Assembly (NCBI GenBank): GCA_902762355.1
Contig: CACWNR010000002.1
Coordinates: 1 to 64,000, forward strand
Direction of reading: 5' to 3'
Length of the DNA stretch: 64,000 bases
Source: an uncultured Bacteroidales bacterium
GTDB lineage: Bacteria > Bacteroidota > Bacteroidia > Bacteroidales > Paludibacteraceae
Below the pieces are notes generated by a model that searched no databases, was not told where the DNA came from, and worked only from the letters and a program-made list of their open reading frames with translations. A program made the position numbers and the translations under genes. Positions 45,928 through 56,800 of this stretch are shown piece after piece (the first letter of the stretch is position 1; each line of letters begins with the position of its first letter).

Positions 45928-47084
45928 AATTCTATATTCACCTTTCGCTCATCATTGAGCGAATCCTCTCTCCCCGACAACTCCTCCGCCATATAATTCA
46001 TTGCCACGAACCGCCACCTCTTCGTCTCATGAGGTATATCGCCCACCTTCGCTTTCGTCCGCTCTACTATCTCCGGTCTCTCAAACATCTCCTCGCTCGG
46101 TTCTATCAGCAGCAACTGACCGTTGGCGCAAGCCTCAAAATATACTCCGCTCGGCTTATAGTACTTATAATGCTCGCTCTCTTCTTTAGGGAATCCCTCC
46201 GCTAATATTACCACCAAAGGATACCCGGCTTCCCGTAAAGCTCGGCATATCTGTTTCTCCCCCTCTGATATAGTCGCACTTACATATACCGTTCCATTCT
46301 CCGCTTTCGCGAAACACTCCTCACGCTTAGCCTCTATCTCTTCTTGCGTTAGGCTCCTCGAACAATGGAGCGCTTCTTTAAGCGGATAATCGAGCCAAAA
46401 ACGATTGCCCATTACACGAAAAGTCATCCCGTAGCTCTCAAGATCCGTTTGTATCCGAAACAAATCCGGATGCGCTTTCTTGATTGCTAATCGCCGCGGA
46501 TTATCTTTGATATAGTCTATCATAGCGGATATTGTGCTCGAAGTATGGAGTATCCGCTCATGATAGTGTTCTGCTTTTTGCTCCCAGATACTTCCTGTTC
46601 TCGTAAATATACGAGAAAAATGCTTAGGAACATCTGTGCTCTCTCCATTCACCTTTCGCTCATCATTGAGCGAATCCTCCCCATACTCCTTCTTATACAG
46701 CGAGGTACAAGCGCTTTTAAAACCTCTCACTACCTGCCCTATGCTCTGCGGTATTGGCGCTAACACATGGATGGCAAAATGGATATGATCGGGCATTATT
46801 TGCGTAGCTAGCAGTTTTAGCGCATACCCTCTCTCTTCATAATAGCGAGGCGTGTCCAATAGCCGCTCAAGCACTTTCAGCCCAAAATCATTGAGCCAGA
46901 CACGCGCCTCCTCCGGAGTCTCTCCTACCAATCGTCCGAATAATGGATAGCGCTCAGCTACCGTAAGAGTAAAGTGATACACTCCGGGACGGCTGTAGTT
47001 CCATCCGTTCTCCCGATGGTGGCGCTCATGATCGGTCGGTCGCCTCCATCCTTCCGGCGTCATATATGCCTTACCCTTTTCCAT
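45924..47084 (-). CDS. REP-associated tyrosine transposase (RAYT, IS200/Y1 family) with C-terminal extension
   Basis: 386 aa. It is a Y1/HUH single-strand transposase with the metal-binding motif H100-I-H102 (MPDHIHFAIHV) and probable catalytic tyrosine Y191 (YIKDNPRR). RAYTs act on palindromic REP sequences. Five tandem REP units lie directly upstream (47091-47418) and two more lie inside this gene in frame: at residues about 137-146 and at the very C-terminus (both read DSLNDERKVN). After the core, residues about 230-370 form an additional domain (EGEKQICRALREAGYPLVVI...) that I do not recognise with confidence; the pattern is Rossmann-like. It overlaps the GH105 gene by 4 nt. Confidence 0.9.
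   Translation of the reverse strand: MEKGKAYMTPEGWRRPTDHERHHRENGWNYSRPGVYHFTLTVAERYPLFGRLVGETPEEARVWLNDFGLKVLERLLDTPRYYEERGYALKLLATQIMPDHIHFAIHVLAPIPQSIGQVVRGFKSACTSLYKKEYGEDSLNDERKVNGESTDVPKHFSRIFTRTGSIWEQKAEHYHERILHTSSTISAMIDYIKDNPRRLAIKKAHPDLFRIQTDLESYGMTFRVMGNRFWLDYPLKEALHCSRSLTQEEIEAKREECFAKAENGTVYVSATISEGEKQICRALREAGYPLVVILAEGFPKEESEHYKYYKPSGVYFEACANGQLLLIEPSEEMFERPEIVERTKAKVGDIPHETKRWRFVAMNYMAEELSGREDSLNDERKVNIEL
45944..45963. repeat. REP palindrome at the RAYT C-terminus
   Basis: TTCGCTCA-TCAT-TGAGCGAA: an 8-bp stem with a 4-nt loop. It is translated in frame in RAYT (minus strand). Confidence 0.9.
46655..46674. repeat. REP palindrome inside RAYT
   Basis: The same 20-bp palindrome with the same flank (CATTCACC before it). 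It inserts EDSLNDERKVN between the HUH and tyrosine motifs without breaking the frame. Confidence 0.9.
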
Positions 47085-47090
47085 TCACCT

Positions 47091-47418
47091 TTCGCTCATC
47101 ATTGAGCGAATCCCTATTCGACCATCTTTCTCGCATGTTTGCGACAATCCATTCTCTCCATCCCCTTTTCGCTCATCATTGAGCGAATCCCTATTCAACC
47201 ATCTTTCTCGCATGTTTGCGACAATCCATTCTCTCCATTCACCTTTCGCTCATCATTGAGCGAATCCCTATTCAACCATCTTTCTCGCATGTTTGCGACA
47301 ATCCATTCTCTCCATCCCCTTTTCGCTCATCATTGAGCGAATCCCTATTCGACCATCTTTCTCGCATGTTTGCGACAATCCATTCTCTCCATCCCCTTTT
47401 CGCTCATCATTGAGCGAA
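47091..47418. repeat. Five REP palindromes at exact 77-bp period
   Basis: REP cores lie at 47091-47110, 47168-47187, 47245-47264, 47322-47341 and 47399-47418. Each spacer carries a second small palindrome (TCGCA-TGTT-TGCGA). Spacers differ only at a few sites (TTCGACC/TTCAACC; CATTCACCTTT/CATCCCCTTTT). This array fills the gap 47085-47406; no gene is present in it. Confidence 0.95.
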
Positions 47419-47871
47419 CCCCTCTTTCCGCGTGCGCGATACCTTGGATATCGCGTACGCGCAGGCGAGGAACATCAGCGCGAGCAATCCGTCGCCGAGG
47501 GGGTTTTCTACATCGTCATTATCTTCTGAATCCGGGTTGGTGATCTTGCGAATATGCCCGCGCCCGGGTGCCTGCGCCATACCATCCTGTCCAACGCCAT
47601 ATGCCTCCGTATTCACCGTACCATCTGAATTGAGCATACTCTCTGTGCTCATCATTACGGGCATAGCGCTCGTCGATTGGAAAGTAGCCGTCGGCGCCTG
47701 CGAGACAGTTCCCGTAGCCGGCGCTATATACGTCGGCTGCGGGCGTCCGCCTTTGTACGTACTCTTATAGTCCACGGCTTGAGCCTCTACAGCGACCATC
47801 AGGAGTAATCCTACCAATATACTATTCATAGCTTTCGTCTCTTTCATTGTTTCTTCCTCCCTTCTCATCAT
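47407..47871 (-). CDS. Small membrane-anchored protein, partner of the 3586-aa giant protein
   Basis: 154 aa. A signal-like segment lies at about 17-33 (LVGLLLMVAVEAQA), then a low-complexity region with FQSTSAM and GPGRG-like sequence, and a C-terminus VENPLGDGLLALMFLACAYA followed by basic residues (SRTRK). It matches the 212-aa protein at 38589 in this C-terminal pattern, the STS motif and gene position. The last residues (FAQ) and the stop codon are contributed by a REP palindrome (47399-47418). It overlaps the giant gene by 4 nt. Function unknown; a sorting or anchoring helper is one possibility. Confidence 0.75.
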   Translation of the reverse strand: MMRREEETMKETKAMNSILVGLLLMVAVEAQAVDYKSTYKGGRPQPTYIAPATGTVSQAPTATFQSTSAMPVMMSTESMLNSDGTVNTEAYGVGQDGMAQAPGRGHIRKITNPDSEDNDDVENPLGDGLLALMFLACAYAISKVSRTRKEGFAQ

Positions 47872-50800
47872 CTTACCACTCCTCCTGTTGCGCTATATAC
47901 ACGTCCGTTGACGATGATATATAGTTTGTCGTTATACAGAATCTTCTGCGCTTTGATGCCGTCGCGGGTATTATCCACTCCGGTGGCTATCTCCGGCGCG
48001 TTAATAGGCGTACTACTGATATAGAAGCGGTTCGTGTCGCCTTCTTCGTAGGTAAACTCATAACTATTCTCCTCATTAATGAGCACTGCATCACGGAGCT
48101 TGAGGTCGTTGAGGTAGAACTCTTCCTCGCCCACATAGTGGAACGTGAACGAATACTCATTGCCGTCGCGACTCGGAGCCAAGCCCAGAACCGTTCCTTC
48201 CAGATCCGGCAGTGCCAAGAACGCCATCTTACCGATCTCGCTCTGCGCATAGAACTGAGGCGAACGGTTATCGCATTCTACGTACGTTGCCTCCCAGCCG
48301 TTATCGAATGCCTCGCTGAAACGCTCATCTTGCTGCAACCATACGTCTGCATGGGTCTTCTCGCCGCTCATACGAACGCACATCATCGCTTCGATACCAT
48401 TCTGCGCTTTCGCCGGACTGCGCTTAGGAGCGCGCAGCGGAGTAGTCAGATCTCCCACAGCCGCAGAAGTCGCTCCTCCACGAACCAACTTGTCGTAATC
48501 GAGCGTCAGCGTGGTCTCGGAGCTCGTGTTTACTTGGAATGCATTCATAGCCGGAATAACCTTCAATCCGGTGTAGCCGCCTTCTTTTGCAGTACTAATA
48601 GGAACCGAAACCCATTGACCTGCGGTCTCTGAGCCAGTACCGCCATACGAAGAAGTACCTTGCGAGCCACTGGCTTGCTCATCACGTCCGGTGTTATAGA
48701 CGTAAACCGTAGCCGTTGCCTCTCCAAAGTCACTGGCATCGAAGTTCGCAATCTGTATCGGCGCTGTCCACGAGTTACCGATCAGGTTCTCTCCGTTACC
48801 GGCGGCTGGTGTTTTTGTCAGCGTGAACTCCTGGGTAGTCGTCGGAGCCAACGGACCATGGAAGTACTCCATATGACCGCTCTGCATCGAGATACCAAGT
48901 CCCTCGAATGCATGCAGCTCGGTGTACATACCTTTCTTAATCCATCCTTTCGTCTCGTCGTAGAGATACGAGAAGCCGTTGTAGAAATACTCACCTACCG
49001 TACCGCTCTGGATAGGCAGCGCCACGTACGACCAATATTTCTTCTTCTTGCCGGCAACAGTCTCCCAATACGATGCGCTATACATCTCTACCGTCGCATT
49101 GGTCTCGCCTTCTTCGTTATCGAAAATCAAGGCTCCTTGTGCGGTACTGCTTGCGCCTATCGCCAAGTTACTTGAACTGGTAGTGCGGGTCTTCGTGAAG
49201 TACGGAGCCGTTGCGGCCTCTACCTTGCCATCTACAATCAGTGCAGCGCCGGCAGAGATCGTCAGACTACCGGTAGCACTATCCGAACCGTGGTTATACT
49301 TACCGTTTGGAGCGATAATGACACCTGCTACGCGTGCCTTCTTGCCATTCATTATTACACACGGAGCTACGATACGCACTTTCTGCGTCTTATCCGGCAC
49401 AGTATTACCCGACCAGTTCGTCGCATTATGCCAGTTCGTCTCATCTCCTTCTGCACCACCCACGAAGGTGTTCGAGCAGTCTGCGATATCTTCCGAGTTC
49501 TTCTTCATCAGGTACTTCAACGCGTTCACCACGACAGTCTGTCCGTCGTCCGTCAGACGCTCCATTGCATAACCATTGATACCGAGTACCATCAGACGGG
49601 CTTCCATCTTTGCCTGGCGCTCGATACCGACTTGCAGATCATTACCTGCGCCGTCGTCTATCAAACCTAACGGCAGCAATCCGTCTGCCGCCATCGTAGC
49701 GTTAAACGTGAAGCCCTGCAATGCCGGTTTCGAACCGTACTCATATCCGCTCTTTTCTGCGTGTTCTCCTCCGCCATATGTGGCATCCAGTGTCACGTAA
49801 TCTTCTAAGGTGTTATCCACCATGCTTACACGATACATCTCATCCTCGCCTTCTCTCACTTTTGTCAACTCTGTTCCGGCGAAGATCTCGTGATCCTTAC
49901 ATTGCAGCAACATCGTGTACTGACGTGTCGTCGGGCTACTCGGATTACCGCTGATACCTTTCGCTTTCCAGTTATCCAACTTACTTACGAATGCCTCCAT
50001 CGTCAATATCGGTCGGATATCAACTAATGAACCAATGGCATCTACGTAACTCTTCTTATTCTCACCCTTCGTTTGGGTATTCGGATAGTCGGTGATGCAG
50101 ATGATATCGAACTGCGAATAGTACTCTTTCAGTTTCTTCTCATTGTCCGTTGAGTAGATATTTGTTGCGAGCACATCGAAGTTAGCCGTGATTGTGTTAT
50201 ACAATGGAACATCAGTAGTTTGCGATGATGGAATAGAATCTGTAAAGCCTTTACCTATCGCAACATATTTATCATTTTTCTTTTTAGTATTACCCACTAC
50301 AAATGCCAGCACGTGTTTATCGGTTCGTATCTGCTTATGGATAATGATATTACCTACACTTGCTTCATTGCCGCACGCATCGGTTACAACCACCTTAATT
50401 GTTTCATTGGCTGCCGATTCTATGCCCGTCGGACCTACTCCCGCGGTAGAATAACCGTGCAGATAAATGACATCATCCTGAAGTTCGAATGTACATCCGG
50501 CAATAGAAGTAACCTCTGCATCAGTAGAAGCATCCTTAATCGTGAATGAAGTTGCACCCTCAGCGTTAAAGAGCGCTATATCCGGCGTCAAACGGCCTTG
50601 CTTAATGTACCATTCATCAATAATCTTGCTTACCGATGCTTCTGCACTTGCATTCTTGATAGTTATACGGTTCGAACGAACACTACAACCCGAGGTTACC
50701 ATTACGCTATACGTACCTTCCTGATTAGTAGTCAGTGTACTGGTTGTACCATCCGTTGCAATCGTATAATTGTCTCCGTTGTCAATATTCGTGTCACCAT

Positions 50801-53800
50801 CTTTCCATTGGATAGCAGCACCACTCTCAAAGCCTGTCAGCGTCAGCGTTACGTCAGCGCTGCTACATTTACTCTCCGTACCGGAAGTCAAGGTCAGCGT
50901 ACCGGCAGTAATTGCACAAGCTACTTCCGTTACTTTCAGCGTATAACTGATCTCCGCTTTCTTGTAACATCCGCTGGCTGCCAACGTTGCCTTGATGGTC
51001 GTCGAACCGGCTGCCACCAGAGTCACTTTACCGGTTGCATCTACGGTAGCTACACTTGGGGCAGACGAACTATACGTGATAGCTCCTAAGGTGTTCATGT
51101 TCTCGGTTATCTTCGAGGCCGAATACGTGAAGTAAGCATCGTTTGTACTCTTACTAATGATATCTCCATCTGCCAAGCCACCACTCCATTGCAGGTGAGT
51201 ATTCAAGGAAGCACCGCTACCGCTATTACTGAGCAATCCAATACCGGCGATCCTCACATTGTTATCCAACTTGATAAGACCATATTTTCCGGCTGCGACT
51301 TCACTTGCAAAAGTAATTTCGGCCCATGCGCTATAATAATTATCACCTTTATCGAGTCCTTCGTTATCATCATTATATACAACACTATAACTTACTGCAC
51401 CTGATGAAGGAGTTCCGGTACTAAATTGCGAGTTCGCAATATATACATTACTTACTTTCACATTACTATTACTCGTATAAACGTATAGGCGTACACCTGT
51501 AATCGCTTTCTCTGTGTAGAAAGAGTAGTATGAACCACCGGAATTATAATACTTATTAATTGCTCCATCGGCCATAGTATTATCAAGACTCTTGATATTG
51601 CTACTACTCGTACCTGGCGTGCTGCTTCCGTGACCGAACCACATCTTTCCCTTGCCTATAAATCTCCAACCTTTCACCGTAGAATTTACGCTATCAACAT
51701 TAACCGGCATCAATTCTTCACTCGTCGCACCGCCCGTACAAGCGCTGTAACTTACGTTGTGGTCATCGCTGATCGCGTTGTAACTTGCTGTAGCCGCAGC
51801 TGAAACGGTAAACGGAATAGTGCTTGCATACGTCGTTCTGTCAAATGCTGTTTGTACATCGAAATCAGCCTGTACCCACTTCTGATTGGATGTCGTTCCC
51901 GATGACACATTATAAATACGTATGCCCGCGGGCGCGGTAATAACAAGGTCTGCTGCATTGCCGTCCCAACCTGTCTGATCTACCGTTGCCTTGATGGTGT
52001 AACCGCCACCACCGTAGTTCGGTGTGCTGGCCGGATTCGTCCACGTTACCGTAGCATCACTCTTCGCCGCCGCTACCGTAATAGCCACTGCCGGGGACTT
52101 AATCGTAATGCCGCAAGCGTTATTCGTCATCTCGCACCAGTAATAACGAGTGACATCTGTTGCCGCTCCGTCATCCGTCAGCGGCGTGAGAGAAGCGTTA
52201 TTTGTGCCGCAGTTAGTTCCTGACGTACGGTCATTAACTGTATTGTACTTCCATTGATAGGTATTGATATTATCCCCTCCTACGATTGTTATCGGCGAAC
52301 CCGAAGCATCAGCGCTCGGCAAGAACGAGGTAGTGGTATAACTCATACTCGTGTAACTCGGCATTGTAGCACAAGCCTCTTCTACCGCACCCTCAATCGT
52401 GATCGGCGTTCCGAGACGGTAAGCATCTGTTGCTCCGTAGCAGTAAATCTTCAGAGTCACTGTACCCTCAAAATAGACACTGCTACCATTGGTCATTTCA
52501 ACGGTTTGAGTAGAACCTCCGCTTATCGTAGAAGCAGTAGTAAAGTTAATACTATGAGATTTCTCATCTTCCAAGATAAGTTTCACACTCTTGGCCGATG
52601 TTACAGGCTGTGCCTTCACTTTAACACTACTCGGCGTAAACTTGTAACCGCTTGCTACTTGGAAGGTCACATATACATAATCGGAACTGGTATATGAACT
52701 TGGAGTTGAGATTTTACCCGTCAAATTGGATTTTTTATCACCCGAGTAAGTCAAATTATTCAAAGCCGCGTTCGACATATTGGAAGTTGAGATCTCCGTG
52801 AACGAACTCGACTTACTGCTCGTTGTCAGCGAAGTGGCATCTGTATTCACACTGAGATTCCAAATCAACGAACCGGCTGATTCGTATTGCGCATACAGCG
52901 TCGGCGACGAACTTGTGGCTTGCGTCCACTTGCCGTCGGTAATATAGCCCGTAACGGCCGTTGAAGCAAACGTACCATCGCTATTCAGCACTTTCGTTCC
53001 TTCAGTGGCATCCGTGTAATAACCCGTCAGTTTGTAACCGCTGACAGGAGTAGCGTGTGTGATACCCGTCAGACCGGTCGCGTTCCAAACAGCTGTTGCG
53101 CTACCGCCTGTACTACCGTGGTTCGCCGTGTTCGCATTAAAGGTCACGGCTTGCGTCCATTTCGCGTACAAGGTCGTGTTGGCAGTAATAGAGAATGTGT
53201 TATCCTCTACATAACTGGAACCTGTACCGTCATTGTTCGTTGTCCAACCGGCGAAAGTATAGTTCGTTTTGGCAAGCGTTCCGTTATCTTGAACAGTTAC
53301 CGTACCTCCGTAATTGTAATTTGTAGCATCTGTCGGTGCAGAACCGCTGGTCTCATCATTACCATTGTACGTAACGTTATAGGTAACATCATCGCTGGCG
53401 CACACCTCAATAACCATATTGCGGATCCAGACACCTGCAGGTGATGCTGCTGTCAGCTTGATACCAAATGCGCTAGCATTGATATTATTGAACGAATAAT
53501 AGTTATCGCTGCTAGTACTTGTACTAGAGAGTGATGACCAGGAAGAACCATCCGTCGTGTAATTTACAGACGAATCTTCAATCTTTCCGTAGAAACAGAT
53601 GGATTTAATCTCATATCCGCTCTTGGCCGTCAGCAAGAAGTAGTTGTTTTGCGTTTTACCGATATTATACGAACTACCTTTGCTAACCGTATTACCCGTT
53701 CCGGACACTGTGAAATACAAGTTGCTGGCATTTGCCGGGAAACGTACTGTGTCTTCAACAGAGGTAGTTCCATCATCACAGTATTTACCGGATGCCTTCC

Positions 53801-56800
53801 ATGCGTATTTTAGTGTATGACAGTCTGAAGCCGCTACCCATTGTGCATACAGAGTCGGTGCGGCGCCTGTGCGACTCCACTTGCTGCTGGTGATATACCC
53901 ATCTACATTCGCACTTGCAAACGTACCATCCGCGTTCAGCACTTTTACTCCACCGCTACCGGCTGTATAATAACCTTGCAACGTGTAACCCGAAGCTGTA
54001 TGAGCCGTGAAATTGCTTACGCCCGTTCCGTTCAGATAGACGTACGGTGTTTGGTTGCCTCCTTCACCTTGCGCACCGGTCGTCAGCGTTACCGTCTGTT
54101 TCCATGCGGCGTAATAGGTTACATCAGAAGCAGGCATTGTAGCCGCAGCAGCACTTCCGCTACCGTCATTGGCTGTGTTCCATCCATCAAAGGTATAATT
54201 ACTCAAAGTCGGATCACTCGGAGCTACCAATGTAGTGTTATAAGCTGTTGAACCGCTGGTACACGAACCCGTGCAGGCTCCGTCACTACCGCCGTTGGCA
54301 TTCCAAGTCAGGGTATAACTCTCTACTCCGAAAGTTACCGTTACCGTTGCATCAGCCGTACCCATCGTCAGTGTAGTGGTCGTACTATTGCTTGCTCCGC
54401 TTGGACTAATCGATGCGCCGGTTCCGCTTACAGCCCAATTGGTTACTTTGTAACCCGTCGTCGGTACAGCCGTTATCGTGGTAGTCGCATCTTTTGCCAA
54501 AGTAGAAGCCGCAGCCGATACTGTTCCGTAAGTGCTCGTTCCCGTGCTTGTTACTGCCGATACATTGTATGTCGAAACTGGAGCCGTAAATTCGATCTTG
54601 GTTATTTTAGCTGTCTGGGTTCCTGTATTTACCAAGTAATAAGTCGTGCTGCCGCTCAATGTATAAGAAGTCCCCGAAGTAATACTGGTCGCCCCATCAT
54701 CAGAAGCAGATGTGTTATATGCCATTTGTACGCCGCTACTTCCTCCATAGGTTAATTTCAAGCGTCCCGGAGATGCTGGCGTTGTAAATTTAATGTATGA
54801 ACTTGACTCCTTGTCTTTATCTATCTGTAATTCAGTCGTATTTGTGAACTTATAGTTATTATAAGGAGCTTTAATTAAGAAACCATTAACGGAAATATCG
54901 GCTTTAGAAGTCAACGGACAAGATACACGTCCTTTATTCAAGTTAAGTGCATAGCCATTTTCTCCTGCTACCTTATGAGCTGTTCCTGCTTCTTCTGCAA
55001 CAATTTGGTATATTACTAATTGTGAATTTCCCACACTAAAACCAAATGTTGTATTGTCTGTTGTTTCGTAGGTATATTCTACAGATTTAGCCGTAGATGC
55101 AGGAATGGTACAATTCGCCACAGTCACAGATGTTTCTCCCTCAACAATCTTGCTGATATATAGAATCTGTTGTGAACCATTCGTATTGTCTACATACAGC
55201 GTAAATTTAGTAGATGATGTCTTGTTATAATATGTAATATTTTTATCACCTGCCTGCTGACCGGAAATAGAACTTATTGTTCCTCCAAATGTTATATTCT
55301 TCGTGAAAGTATACGTGTCTATTGTTTTGCTAGCTGATGTAGCAGCGGGACTAATAAACACTCCCGACAATGTTCCTGTATGCGACGGATTCGGAGCACT
55401 TGTCGGAGTAAACAGGTAATACTTCGTACCTGCCGCTAAGGTCTTAAACGTACTTCCTGTCAAAGCCACCCAATCGCTCTTATAGTCATCGTTACAAACG
55501 GCACGAACCCAAGCGTAATAGGTGGTGTTAGCAGTCAAACCGGTGACTGCCTTAGATTTACTCGTTGTCGTTGCAGAAGCATCCGTTGAACCGGTAGGAG
55601 CGGTACTGCTCGTCGAGTAGTAAATCTCATAGTTATTCGTATTCGCATCATCCGTAATAGTAAAAGTCACGCCCGACGACGAAATCGAACCTGCCGTCAA
55701 TCCACCCGGATCAGCCGGAGTAGAACAAGCCGTAGCGGCCGTTACGGTAATCATATCTGACTTAACAGAACCACAATCACCGGTTACCTTGCATTTGAAG
55801 TAATAATCGCCTGTAGATGCCGGAGTAAAGGTATAAGTACTACTCGTCGCGCCATCAATATCATCCTCGCCACTACCTTCAGCATCCGTATACGAATACC
55901 ACTGATAAGTCAGAGTTCCCGAACCAGCCGCAGAAATACCAGTTATCTCAAATGACTCTCCTTCTGTTGCATCCAAGGTATAGTCCGAGAAGGAAACAGA
56001 AGTAGGCGTCTTAGAGGAAACAGTTGCACTACCATTCATGTCGCGCGCTGAATATTTGGTGGTCTGGACTGCGCTTACCGTATAAGTTCCCGTAGCAGAA
56101 ACATTCCACGTCAGCGCGTTTCCTGTACCTTCTTTAGGGTCGCCTGTAGCAGATCCGCCTATCTTGAGTTGGTAACTTGCTCCAACTTGACTGCCGCTCA
56201 ATGTAATATCCGTATTACCTCCAGCGCAGATAGATGCCGTACCAGAAACGGTATATTGAGTCGGGTTAGCTCGGCTAACCACGATTTTGGCGATTTTGGA
56301 ATATTCGACATTGGAACAACCTGCCGTAGAGTTTGTTATTTTACAGAAGTAGTATGTTGTACCAGCCGCCGCTGTTGAAGGGCTATAACTTGCGCCTGTC
56401 GTCAACGCTGTCGGTGTTGGCGAAGTCGTACTCTTCGCTGTGTTGCTATACCATTGGTAACTAACCGAACCACCTGCAGCAGTAGCAGCAACCGTCAAAG
56501 TCGGCGAAGCATCCCCTACATACTTATCCACTTGGCTTTCCGATAAGTCTGTTCCTATCGTCGGATCTACGCATTCCCATACAGCCCAGAGTTCTTGATC
56601 TGCCGAAAGCGTAATACTTGCTCCCGGAGCGTAATCGACTGTCCCTGCCGAAGCGTTTGCACTACTCTCAGCCCAGCCCTCAAAACTATATCCGTTTCGA
56701 GTCGGCTCCGTTGTGGACACTTTTAATGTACGAGCCGTAGCATCACCTTCTGTTGCGGTATATGCATTTGCCGGAGCACCAGTACCGCTATTAGCATTAT

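Larger units (their letters stand above)
45924..47418 (-). mobile_element. RAYT gene with its REP array
   Basis: The module contains one RAYT gene, two internal REP copies and a five-unit REP array. There are no terminal inverted repeats or target-site duplications, as expected for this class. Confidence 0.75.

Noticed and set aside
47091..47418. Regularly spaced repeats considered as a CRISPR array
   Set aside because: The 77-bp period has near-identical spacers, the repeats are strong palindromes beside a RAYT gene, and no cas genes are present. This is a REP array.
47139..47529. Three overlapping 65-78 aa ORFs in the REP array
   Set aside because: They are translations of the 77-bp repeat itself and share the same repeated peptide; no sign of expression.
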